Source: Clostridiales bacterium (GTDB taxonomy: Bacteria > Bacillota > Clostridia > Christensenellales > Aristaeellaceae). Taken from it: a stretch of 47,256 nt of DNA. The stretch's first letter is position 1. Every line of letters starts with the position of its first letter. Positions 1-7,359 of this stretch are shown here, in pieces. The notes below the pieces were generated by a model. It did no database searches. It was not told the origin of the DNA and saw only the letters and a program-made list of their open reading frames with translations. The position numbers were made by a program, and so were the translations under genes. The stretch spans positions 1 to 47,256 of the forward strand of contig SVGW01000015.1 in NCBI GenBank assembly GCA_015056125.1. The letters run 5' to 3'.

Positions 1-1
1 A

Positions 2-1090
2 TTCATCCGGGCGGATCAGTTGGAGGAGATGCCCGTTCCCTATGCGGAAAACGAACATTATGCCCGGGCGGTAGCAGTACTGAAAGAAACCGGCATCCAT
101 TTCACAGTCCGCGGTCTGTATGAAAAGGGCCTGAGCAGGCATCTGTATTTCTCTTTAGAAAATGGCGGCCTGCTGACCTATTATGCTTTCGGGGATGAAT
201 TCAATTTATATGATCTGAGAAATTGGGGTATCCCTTTAAAAGATATGAGTGATCAGGATGCCTCCAAATTCATTCATTATTTTTTGAATGTTGCTATTGA
301 TATTCAGGAGGGACGGGCAATTTATGATCATATGCAGCCAGATTATCAGGGGGATCTGGGAAAAAGAAATATGGAAGCGGCTGCACGAAACATTCTGTTC
401 AGTCTGGAATCCTTCGGCAATCAGGGCTTGACGATTATGATGGATTGCCTGGCTGCCCATGACGGAAATGATGCCATGAACAGCCTGCGGGCGCAGCTGG
501 CCTCCCGGATTCTGGGCAGGCGGGATAAGACGCCTGTGGATCCGAAAATGGGCTGCGATTGGTATGATGCACTGGTTCTGGCTGTGCAGGATGATTTGCC
601 TCATGTGGATGCGGCGGCCTATGAAGAGGATCCGCTGGCCCGTGCCGCTGCCCAGGCGATCATCGATGAGAAGGAGAGGATTGATCACAGCAACGATTCC
701 TTTTCCCCGGAAGTGGACAGAAATAAAGCAAAATATGTGATCGGTATAAAGATTTATAAAACAAAGAAAACAGAAAAAAGTGCCAACCTCTGGGCAAATG
801 TATCTGAGACGTGTTATGCCCTGTATGATGGAACAAATGCGTATCTGGTCAGCGGCAAATGGGCGCCCTGCCGCATTGAAATGAAAAAGGATCAGCGGGG
901 AAAATGGATGCTGGAAAAACTGATTTGGCCTCAGGACGGCGAATTGTATGCCGGAAGCATCCGGGAATTTTGCGACGGCGATCGGAAACTGGCGGATCAG
1001 ATGATGAAGGGTGAATATGCGGATACAGACGTATGCTTCCAGAAGTATCTGACCGCCAACGGATACGGCATCGTACAGTTTGAAAATTGA
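2..1090 (+). CDS. Hypothetical protein, 5' end outside window
   Basis: The reading frame is open from base 2 with no stop upstream, so the true start lies left of the window. A TTG at 20 and an ATG at 29 are possible internal starts, but neither has a convincing ribosome site in the bases shown. About 360 residues are visible. They are soluble, rich in acidic and aromatic residues, with no signal peptide or membrane segment. The C-terminal third (from roughly residue 235) looks like a separate beta-rich domain with many Lys and Trp residues. I recognise no family. The gene ends 190 bp before rpsB and no T-rich terminator is obvious between them, only a promoter. It is probably an independent unit unrelated to translation. 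Confidence 0.6.
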   Translation, partial: FIRADQLEEMPVPYAENEHYARAVAVLKETGIHFTVRGLYEKGLSRHLYFSLENGGLLTYYAFGDEFNLYDLRNWGIPLKDMSDQDASKFIHYFLNVAIDIQEGRAIYDHMQPDYQGDLGKRNMEAAARNILFSLESFGNQGLTIMMDCLAAHDGNDAMNSLRAQLASRILGRRDKTPVDPKMGCDWYDALVLAVQDDLPHVDAAAYEEDPLARAAAQAIIDEKERIDHSNDSFSPEVDRNKAKYVIGIKIYKTKKTEKSANLWANVSETCYALYDGTNAYLVSGKWAPCRIEMKKDQRGKWMLEKLIWPQDGELYAGSIREFCDGDRKLADQMMKGEYADTDVCFQKYLTANGYGIVQFEN

Positions 1091-1142
1091 TCAAAAAAGC
1101 TGAAAATCACTGAAAAAAATATAAAAAACAGGAGAAAAACAC

Positions 1143-1172
1143 TTGCAAAATCCCCTGCAATCGTGGTATAAT
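1143..1172 (+). promoter_or_regulatory. Promoter of rpsB-tsf
   Basis: TTGCAA at 1143-1148 and a perfect TATAAT at 1167-1172 are separated by 18 bp. The predicted transcript starts near 1179, which leaves a leader of about 100 nt before rpsB. Confidence 0.7.
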
Positions 1173-1202
1173 TTTACGGATCACGCATGCGGGGGGATTT
1201 TT

Positions 1203-1229
1203 CTGCCGGTGCCGCGAAAGTGGTGGCAG
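1203..1229 (+). promoter_or_regulatory. Hairpin in rpsB leader
   Basis: CTGCC (1203-1207) can pair with GGCAG (1225-1229). Inside, CCGC (1212-1215) pairs with GTGG (1220-1223) around a GAAA tetraloop. It lies in the untranslated leader, where a ribosomal-protein autoregulatory structure could sit. This is inference; I do not recognise a known S2 leader family here. Confidence 0.3.
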
Positions 1230-1280
1230 GGAAAGATGATCTCCGCAGAGGATACAACAATTTTAAGGAGGAAACTCAAA

Positions 1281-2015
<735 letters not shown>

Positions 2016-2070
2016 GATTATTTTCTGCCCGCTTGGGCTGATATGATATTGTTTTAAGGAGGAATTTACC

Positions 2071-2721
2071 ATGGCTATTACTGCGAGCATGGTTAAGGAA
2101 CTGCGTGAACGCACTCAGGCCGGTATGATGGACTGCAAAAAGGCTCTGATGGAAAACGATGGCGATATGGAAAAGGCGATTGCCTACCTGCGGGAAAAGG
2201 GCCTGGCTGCCGCTGCTAAGAAGGCTGGCCGCGTGGCTGCCGAAGGCGCTGTGGAAAGCTACATTCATATGGGCGGCAAGATCGGCGTTCTGGTTGAAAT
2301 CAACTGCGAAACCGACTTCGTTGCCAACACCGATACCTTCAAGAATCTCTGCCATGACATCGCTCTGCAGATCGCTGCTGCCAACCCCCTCTACATCAAC
2401 AAGGAAGATGTGCCCGCTGAAGTGCTGGAACAGGAAAAGGAAATCCTGCGCGCCCAGGCTCTCAACGAAGGCAAGCCCGAAAAGATCGTGGATCGCATGG
2501 TGGAAGGCCGCATCAAGAAGTACTATGACGAAAACTGCCTGATGGAGCAGGTGTTCGTGAAGAACCCTGACATCACCGTGGGCACCCTGGTGAATGAAGC
2601 CACCCTGGCTTCCGGCGAAAAGATCACCGTTCGCCGCTTCACCCGCTATGAGCGCGGCGAAGGCATCGAAAAGAAGGTCTCCGACCTGGCTGCCGAAATC
2701 GCCGAAATGACCAAGAAGTAA
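2071..2721 (+). CDS. tsf: Elongation factor Ts
   Basis: EF-Ts is the guanine nucleotide exchange factor that regenerates EF-Tu-GTP in the cytoplasm. The N-terminal UBA-like domain ([23 protein letters not shown], residues 4-26) and the core motif [13 protein letters not shown] (about residues 77-89) are clear; the TDFV segment contacts EF-Tu. At 216 residues it is shorter than the E. coli protein (283) and matches the single-core-subdomain form seen in many clostridia. The start at 2071 is fixed by AAGGAGG at 2056-2062. It is cotranscribed with rpsB and followed by a strong terminator at 2735. Confidence 0.97.
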   Translation: MAITASMVKELRERTQAGMMDCKKALMENDGDMEKAIAYLREKGLAAAAKKAGRVAAEGAVESYIHMGGKIGVLVEINCETDFVANTDTFKNLCHDIALQIAAANPLYINKEDVPAEVLEQEKEILRAQALNEGKPEKIVDRMVEGRIKKYYDENCLMEQVFVKNPDITVGTLVNEATLASGEKITVRRFTRYERGEGIEKKVSDLAAEIAEMTKK

Positions 2722-2734
2722 TTAAAATGAAGAT

Positions 2735-2761
2735 GGGCGGCCTTTGTGCCGCCCGTTTTTT
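2735..2761 (+). terminator. Rho-independent terminator after tsf
   Basis: GGGCGGC (2735-2741) and GCCGCCC (2748-2754) form a perfect 7-bp stem, followed by G and six T. It separates rpsB-tsf from pyrH. I see no consensus promoter in the 30 bp between it and pyrH, so read-through or a promoter inside tsf must serve pyrH. Confidence 0.85.
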
Positions 2762-2792
2762 ATGAAAAGCAATAATGGGGGAAGGGATCGCA

Positions 2793-3506
2793 ATGGATAA
2801 GAAATATAAGCGCATTCTGCTCAAACTCAGCGGTGAAATGCTGGGGGAAAATGGCCGGCTTTTTGATCATGATATGATCGATCGTGTGGCCTCCGTGCTC
2901 TGCCAGATTGTGGATATGGGCGTGGAGCTGGGCGTAGTAATCGGTGCGGGCAATATCTGGCGCGGCCGTCAGGGCGGCGAAATGGATCGGGTGACTGCCG
3001 ATCATATGGGCATGCTGGGCACTGTGATTAATTGCCTGGCCATGCGGGATGCCGTGCAGCGGTCCGGCGGCAAGGCTGTGGTGATGAGCGCCATTGAAAT
3101 GCCCAAGGTGTGCGAAATTTATAATACCCAGAATGCCCTGCGCCATATGAAAAAGGGCCATGTAACCCTGTTTGCGGGCGGATCCGGCAATCCCTTCTTC
3201 TCCACCGATACCGCTGTGGTACTTCGGGCTGTGGAAGTGAATGCGGACGCCATTTTGCTGGCTAAGAATATTGACGGTGTATATGATGATGACCCCAGAA
3301 AGAATCCCAATGCCAAGCTGATTCGGGAAATTACCTACGAAAAAGCCCAGGATATGCGCTTGAAGGTGATGGATAGCGCCGCCTTTGCCCTGTGCGCTGA
3401 AAATAAGGTGCCTTTCGTGCGGGTGTTTGGCCTGTCTGAACCGGAAAACGTGCTGGATGTGCTTCATGGCGATGATATGGGCACGGTGCTCTTTCCCGAG
3501 GAGTGA
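2793..3506 (+). CDS. pyrH: UMP kinase
   Basis: Uridylate kinase phosphorylates UMP to UDP with ATP, the committed step of bacterial pyrimidine nucleotide synthesis; the family is hexameric and usually activated by GTP. The sequence has the amino-acid-kinase fold: a Lys-Leu-Ser-Gly-Glu phosphate loop at the N-terminus (residues 10-14), the GAGNIWRG motif, DRVTADHMGMLGTVIN (UMP binding), and FAGGSGNPFFSTDT. The ATG at 2793 is preferred over the one at 2775 because the GGGGGAAGGGA ribosome site lies between them; this gives 237 residues, typical for the family. The usual frr neighbour is missing; a ROK kinase overlaps the ribosome site region downstream instead. Confidence 0.96.
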   Translation: MDKKYKRILLKLSGEMLGENGRLFDHDMIDRVASVLCQIVDMGVELGVVIGAGNIWRGRQGGEMDRVTADHMGMLGTVINCLAMRDAVQRSGGKAVVMSAIEMPKVCEIYNTQNALRHMKKGHVTLFAGGSGNPFFSTDTAVVLRAVEVNADAILLAKNIDGVYDDDPRKNPNAKLIREITYEKAQDMRLKVMDSAAFALCAENKVPFVRVFGLSEPENVLDVLHGDDMGTVLFPEE

Positions 3507-3511
3507 ATGCC

Positions 3512-4375
3512 ATGATGAAGATCGGTATTGACGTGGGCGGAACAACCCTGAAACTGGGCGTTGTGGAAAATAATAAGGAAATTATCTACCGGGATACCCG
3601 CCCTTCCATTCATGATCCCAAAGGCATGGCCCAGTGCCTGTATGAAATGATCGTGGACGCCCGGAAAAAGTATCCCGGCGCACCGGCAGCTATTTCCATT
3701 GCCGGCTTGATCGATGCAGAAGGCAATGTGGACGCCAATCAGCTGAATTTCTGGCATGCGCCGGTGGGCCCCATGCTCTTTGAAAAGCTGGGCGAACGCG
3801 TGATGATTGAAAATGACGGCATTTCTGCCTTGTTGGCTGAATATCGCGCCGGTGCCTTGAAGGGGTGTGAATCGGGCTTGATGCTCACCTTTGGCACCGG
3901 TATTGGCGGCGGCGCCATCCTGGATGGCAAGCCCCTTCGCGGCTTCCGCGCAGGCGCTCAGCGAGCCAATGCTGAGCTGGGCCATATCATCACCCATGTG
4001 GATGGAGAAAGCTGCTCCTGCGGCCAAACGGGCTGCTGGGAAAGCTATGCTTCCTGCACGGCCCTTTCCAAAATGGCCGGTGGGCTCACGCCCAAGGAGA
4101 TTCTGGATAAGGTGCGTCAGGGCGAAATGACTGAGCTTTGGGATCGCTACATCCATGAAGTGAGCCAGGGCATTTTGGCGCTTTGCTCCGTGTTTTATCC
4201 TCAGGTGGTGGCTATTGGCGGCGGGCTGAGCAATGCGGGCGATATTTTTATTGGCCGCGTGCAGGAGGAATTGGATCATGTGCCCAATTTCCGGGTGCAT
4301 CATCCGGATACCAAAATCGTGTCTGCTCATTTTCTCAACGACGCCGGTATTCTGGGCGCTGCGGCGCTGATTTGA
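3512..4375 (+). CDS. ROK-family sugar kinase
   Basis: A 287-residue ROK protein that most likely phosphorylates glucose or an amino sugar such as N-acetylmannosamine with ATP. The N-terminal ATP-binding loop reads DVGGTTLKLGVV, the catalytic ENDG motif is present, followed by TFGTGIGGGAI and the ROK zinc site CSCGQTGCWESYAS (Cys-X-Cys-Gly-Gln-X-Gly-Cys). It has no N-terminal helix-turn-helix, so it is an enzyme and not a ROK repressor. The start at 3512 follows GAGGAG at 3498-3503, just past the pyrH stop, so the two genes are probably translationally coupled. Substrate specificity cannot be read from sequence. Confidence 0.88.
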   Translation: MMKIGIDVGGTTLKLGVVENNKEIIYRDTRPSIHDPKGMAQCLYEMIVDARKKYPGAPAAISIAGLIDAEGNVDANQLNFWHAPVGPMLFEKLGERVMIENDGISALLAEYRAGALKGCESGLMLTFGTGIGGGAILDGKPLRGFRAGAQRANAELGHIITHVDGESCSCGQTGCWESYASCTALSKMAGGLTPKEILDKVRQGEMTELWDRYIHEVSQGILALCSVFYPQVVAIGGGLSNAGDIFIGRVQEELDHVPNFRVHHPDTKIVSAHFLNDAGILGAAALI

Positions 4376-4387
4376 TAGTCATTTTTA

Positions 4388-4412
4388 AAGCAGCTGAAAA
4401 GCTGCTTTTTTA
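4388..4412 (+). terminator. Rho-independent terminator after ROK kinase
   Basis: AAGCAGC (4388-4394) pairs with GCTGCTT (4401-4407) around TGAAAA, followed by a run of T ending at 4412. Confidence 0.8.
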
Positions 4413-4424
4413 TTGCCCCTATTT

Positions 4425-4454
4425 GCATAGAAAGAAGGGAATTTTGCCAAAATA
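4425..4454 (+). promoter_or_regulatory. Candidate sporulation (sigma-F/G type) promoter of gpr
   Basis: GCATA (4425-4429), an 18-bp spacer, then CAAAATA (4448-4454) resembles the forespore sigma consensus GNATR-N18-CATNNTA known from Bacillus. There is no good TTGACA/TATAAT pair in the same gap. The predicted start near 4461 lies directly before the AAGGGGG ribosome site (4462-4468). This fits gpr, a forespore gene in Bacillus, but the match is imperfect. Confidence 0.45.
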
Positions 4455-4475
4455 CTTTGTAAAGGGGGATTGAAC

Positions 4476-5402
4476 ATGCAAATTCGCACGGATTTGGCGA
4501 TGGAAAGCCGGGATTCGGCCCAGGGGCTTCAAGGCGTATCCTATCGCACATTTACTCACGGAAATATCGAAGAAATACATGTGTGCATTGAAACGGAAGA
4601 GGCGGCTAAGGCCCTTGAAAAGGCCAGGGGAAAATATATCACGCTGAGCCATGCCAGCCTCTCCCACGCTGCGCCAGGTGAGCGCATTGCCCTTTCAAAA
4701 GCCCTGGCAGACATTTTAAGGCCCCTTCTGCCGCCCTTTGGGGATTTGCTGGTAGTGGGCCTTGGTAATCGTCATATCACGGCAGATGCTCTGGGAAGCA
4801 GGGTTTTGGACGGCATGCTGATTACTCGCCATATGAAGGATATTACGGAGCCCTCCCTGCGGGGACGGTTAAGGGGCGTATGCGCAGTGGCGCCGGGGGT
4901 GCTTGGAGTGACAGGGATGGAAACGGCAGAGGTGGCCCAGGGAATCGTGGAGCATGTGCGCCCATCTGCTGTGATTGCCATTGACGCCCTGGCGGCCAGG
5001 GAAACGAGCCGTATCTGCACCACCATCCAGGTAACGGATACGGGAATTCGCCCGGGCAGCGGCGTGGGAAATCACCGGCGGGGACTGACCAAGGAAACAT
5101 TGGGCGTGCCGGTGATCGCAATCGGGGTGCCTATGGTGGTGTATGCTTCTGTGATTGCACGGGATGCATTATCGCTGCTGCTTGAGGATATGGGCCTGGA
5201 TGAGAGGGAGCATGAGAATGCGATGGAAGCGCTGGTAGGGAAGGTGACAGAGCATGGATTGGGAGAATTGGTGGTGACGCCAAGAGAAGTGGATGAACTG
5301 GTGGGGAAGGTGGCCCGAATCATTGCGGAAGGATTGAATATCGCATTGCAGCCCCGGCTTTCCGAGGAGGAAATTGGCGCAATGATGCATGATGGCATGT
5401 GA
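4476..5402 (+). CDS. gpr: Germination protease (GPR)
   Basis: GPR is the spore protease that degrades small acid-soluble DNA-binding proteins during germination. It is made as a zymogen in the forespore. The 308-residue product has the family motifs VVGLGNRHITADALG and AIDALAAR. The two Asp residues in them, D104 and D170, are 66 residues apart, exactly the spacing of the catalytic D127 and D193 of Bacillus megaterium GPR. The N-terminal segment RTDLAMES resembles the propeptide cleavage region. The start at 4476 is preceded by AAGGGGG. spoIIP follows closely, an order also found in Bacillus, and the upstream gap holds a candidate forespore promoter. Confidence 0.96.
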   Translation: MQIRTDLAMESRDSAQGLQGVSYRTFTHGNIEEIHVCIETEEAAKALEKARGKYITLSHASLSHAAPGERIALSKALADILRPLLPPFGDLLVVGLGNRHITADALGSRVLDGMLITRHMKDITEPSLRGRLRGVCAVAPGVLGVTGMETAEVAQGIVEHVRPSAVIAIDALAARETSRICTTIQVTDTGIRPGSGVGNHRRGLTKETLGVPVIAIGVPMVVYASVIARDALSLLLEDMGLDEREHENAMEALVGKVTEHGLGELVVTPREVDELVGKVARIIAEGLNIALQPRLSEEEIGAMMHDGM

Positions 5403-5431
5403 AAGGGCATATGCTATGCCGAGGTGATAGC

Positions 5432-6265
5432 ATGCGTTTTTTTGCGGTGCGCGCAAAGGATCTGCTTTGTTGGCTGATCAGCGTGATGGTGTTGTTTTTT
5501 GCGTTGGGGCTGATAATTGGGAATTGGGGCGGAGAAAGGCTTGCTCAGGCGGTATCCATTGATTTAAACCCTGATCCTGTGGAAATGGATGATTTTTCAT
5601 TGGAGGTTATATCGGTGGTATCCTCAAGTGCAACGGTAAAAAGGGTATATATATATCACACCCATACCTACGAAGCTTATGAAATGGATGCTCAAAACCA
5701 ATATAAGCCCACGGAAACCTGGCGCACGGCAGATAGCCAACACAATATGATCCGGGTGGGAGCGGAGCTTAAAAAGAGACTGGAGGAAGCGGGAATTCAA
5801 GTAACCCACGATACCACAGCTTATGAGCCGCCGCGGCTGTCTTCTGCCTATTCCCGGTCATTGGAAGGGCTGAAAGCGGCGGCCCAGGAAGGGTATGATT
5901 TATATATCGATCTCCATCGGGATTCCTATTCCCAGAATAACGGCCCCAATACGGTGGAACAGGAAGGCAAAAAAATGATCCGGTTCCTTTTTCTGATTGG
6001 CCAGGGAACGGGGAATGGATTTGACGAGCGCCCGGAGTGGGAAAAAAATCAAAGGGCGGCGCAGATTATATCGGATGCGCTCAATGACCAAACGGACAAT
6101 CTGAGCCGGGGGGTATCTTTGAAAAGCGGACGGTATAACCAGCAGGCGGCCACTCCTGCTATCCTGATTGAAGCGGGAAACAATAAAAATACTTTAAATG
6201 AAGCCCTGGCGGCCATGCCCAGCCTGGCTCAAGCGATCTGCCAATATTTTGATTCCCTGGAATGA
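5432..6265 (+). CDS. spoIIP: Stage II sporulation protein P
   Basis: SpoIIP is a membrane-anchored peptidoglycan amidase and endopeptidase that, with SpoIID and SpoIIM, drives engulfment of the forespore. The 277-residue product has one N-terminal membrane helix (about residues 10-31) and then an extracytoplasmic catalytic domain. Probable zinc ligands or catalytic residues are visible in HTHTYEAY (H76 or H78), DLHRD (H161) and LIEAGNN (E246). The start at 5432 follows GAGGTGA (5421-5427); an upstream in-frame ATG at 5399 overlaps the gpr stop and has no ribosome site. It is short compared with Bacillus SpoIIP (about 400), lacking most of the linker between helix and catalytic domain. Confidence 0.92.
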   Translation: MRFFAVRAKDLLCWLISVMVLFFALGLIIGNWGGERLAQAVSIDLNPDPVEMDDFSLEVISVVSSSATVKRVYIYHTHTYEAYEMDAQNQYKPTETWRTADSQHNMIRVGAELKKRLEEAGIQVTHDTTAYEPPRLSSAYSRSLEGLKAAAQEGYDLYIDLHRDSYSQNNGPNTVEQEGKKMIRFLFLIGQGTGNGFDERPEWEKNQRAAQIISDALNDQTDNLSRGVSLKSGRYNQQAATPAILIEAGNNKNTLNEALAAMPSLAQAICQYFDSLE

Positions 6266-6266
6266 A

Positions 6267-6295
6267 TTGCAACCCTTCCCATTCTATGCTATAAT
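6267..6295 (+). promoter_or_regulatory. Promoter of murI
   Basis: TTGCAA (6267-6272), 17 bp, perfect TATAAT (6290-6295). It starts two bases after the spoIIP stop, so murI has its own vegetative promoter separate from the sporulation genes. Confidence 0.8.
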
Positions 6296-6332
6296 ACGGA
6301 GGAATGAATTGGAAAGGGAAGGGGGAGCGACC

Positions 6333-7091
6333 GTGCGGGAAGACAAGATAGGGCCCATTGGCATGTTTGACAGCGGCGTGGGCGGTATCAGCGTGCTGAA
6401 AGAGGCGGTGAAGCAGCTGCCCAAGGAGCGCTTCCTCTTTTATGGCGATACTTTGCACGCCCCCTATGGCACCAAAACCCGAGAAGAGGTATTATTCCTT
6501 TCTGAACAAGTGGTGGAATATCTTCTGGATCGTGGCGCCAAGGCCATTGTGATTGCCTGTAACACGGCCACCAGCGCGGCGGCGGCGACCCTGCGGGAAA
6601 AATACAGCCTGCCCATCATCGGCATGGAACCGGCCCTCAAGCCTGCCTCTATGCTGCATAAGGATGGCATGGTGCTTTCTTTGGCTACCCCTGGCACCAT
6701 TGCCGGGGAAAAATATGCCCATTTATTTTCTTTGTATGGAGAGGGCGTGGTATCCCAGCCCTGCCCGGGACTGATGGAATTTGTGGAGCGGATGGAAATG
6801 GACGGCCCCAGAATCCGGGAATATCTGGAGCGCCTCTTTTCTCCTTATCGGGAAAAGAAGGTGGAAGCCATCGTGTTGGGATGCACTCACTATGTGTTTC
6901 TGCGTAAAATTATTGCTTCTTTTTTCCCGAAAGTTCCGTTGATTGATGGCAATGAGGGAACGGTGCGCCAACTGATCCGCAGGCTGAATGAGGAAGGATT
7001 GCTGGCGAATGAGGGAGAGGGCAGCGTGGAGCTGATTTCCTCCGGCGGGCATGAAGCAGAGGCAATTATGAGGGCACTGATGCAAGCATAA
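6333..7091 (+). CDS. murI: Glutamate racemase
   Basis: Converts L-glutamate to D-glutamate for peptidoglycan, without a cofactor, using two cysteines as acid and base. The 252-residue product has IGMFDSGVGG at the N-terminus (D13), the first catalytic Cys in VIACNTATSAA (C76) and the second in VLGCTHY (C184, H186). The GTG at 6333 is chosen because GGGGGAG lies at 6321-6327 and the protein then has the normal family length. Upstream codons in the same frame overlap spoIIP and the promoter. It is monocistronic; a tRNA gene with its own promoter follows. Confidence 0.95.
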   Translation: MREDKIGPIGMFDSGVGGISVLKEAVKQLPKERFLFYGDTLHAPYGTKTREEVLFLSEQVVEYLLDRGAKAIVIACNTATSAAAATLREKYSLPIIGMEPALKPASMLHKDGMVLSLATPGTIAGEKYAHLFSLYGEGVVSQPCPGLMEFVERMEMDGPRIREYLERLFSPYREKKVEAIVLGCTHYVFLRKIIASFFPKVPLIDGNEGTVRQLIRRLNEEGLLANEGEGSVELISSGGHEAEAIMRALMQA

Positions 7092-7121
7092 AAATTTTTA
7101 AAAAAAATTTTCAAAAACCTC

Positions 7122-7150
7122 TTGCATTTTATGGAGAAGTATGGTATATT
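7122..7150 (+). promoter_or_regulatory. Promoter of tRNA-Arg(ACG)
   Basis: TTGCAT (7122-7127), 17 bp, TATATT (7145-7150), about 40 bp before the mature tRNA 5' end. Confidence 0.6.
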
Positions 7151-7189
7151 ATAAAAGCTGCTTGACAGAGTAGCTAAAAACAAAAACGA

Positions 7190-7266
7190 GCGCCCCTAGC
7201 TCAGCTGGATAGAGTGTTTGACTACGAATCAAAAGGTCACAGGTTCGAATCCTGTGGGGCGCGCCA
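7190..7266 (+). tRNA. tRNA-Arg(ACG)
   Basis: A 77-nt cloverleaf. The acceptor GCGCCCC (7190-7196) pairs with GGGGCGC (7256-7262), discriminator G, encoded CCA at 7264-7266. The anticodon stem TTTGA/TCAAA encloses the loop with anticodon ACG at 7224-7226, read as ICG after deamination. The T arm contains GTTCGAATC. Confidence 0.97.
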
Positions 7267-7271
7267 GAGAA

Positions 7272-7300
7272 AACCAGTTTCGAAAGAAACTGGTTTTTTT
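7272..7300 (+). terminator. Terminator after tRNA-Arg(ACG)
   Basis: Perfect 10-bp stem AACCAGTTTC (7272-7281) with GAAACTGGTT (7286-7295), GAAA tetraloop, T run to 7300. Confidence 0.9.
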
Positions 7301-7310
7301 CATATTCCAA

Positions 7311-7358
7311 ATGCGCAAAAAAAGCAGGCGACGTAAATGTTTTACGTATCTTTTTGCT
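7311..7358 (-). terminator. Possible terminator of the histidine kinase operon
   Basis: On the minus strand ACGTAAA (7347-7341) pairs with TTTACGT (7337-7331), and an outer GCAAAAAG can pair with CTTTTTTTGC. A T run ends the structure near 7315. It is less regular than the other terminators in the window. Confidence 0.45.
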
Positions 7359-7359
7359 T

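Noticed and set aside
1143-1280. Upstream extension of rpsB
   Set aside because: It contains the promoter and leader; the S2 family start coincides with the ATG behind AAGGAGG at 1281.
7162-7167. TTGACA as the -35 of the tRNA-Arg(ACG) promoter
   Set aside because: No -10 follows at 16-18 bp; the TTGCAT/TATATT pair upstream fits better.
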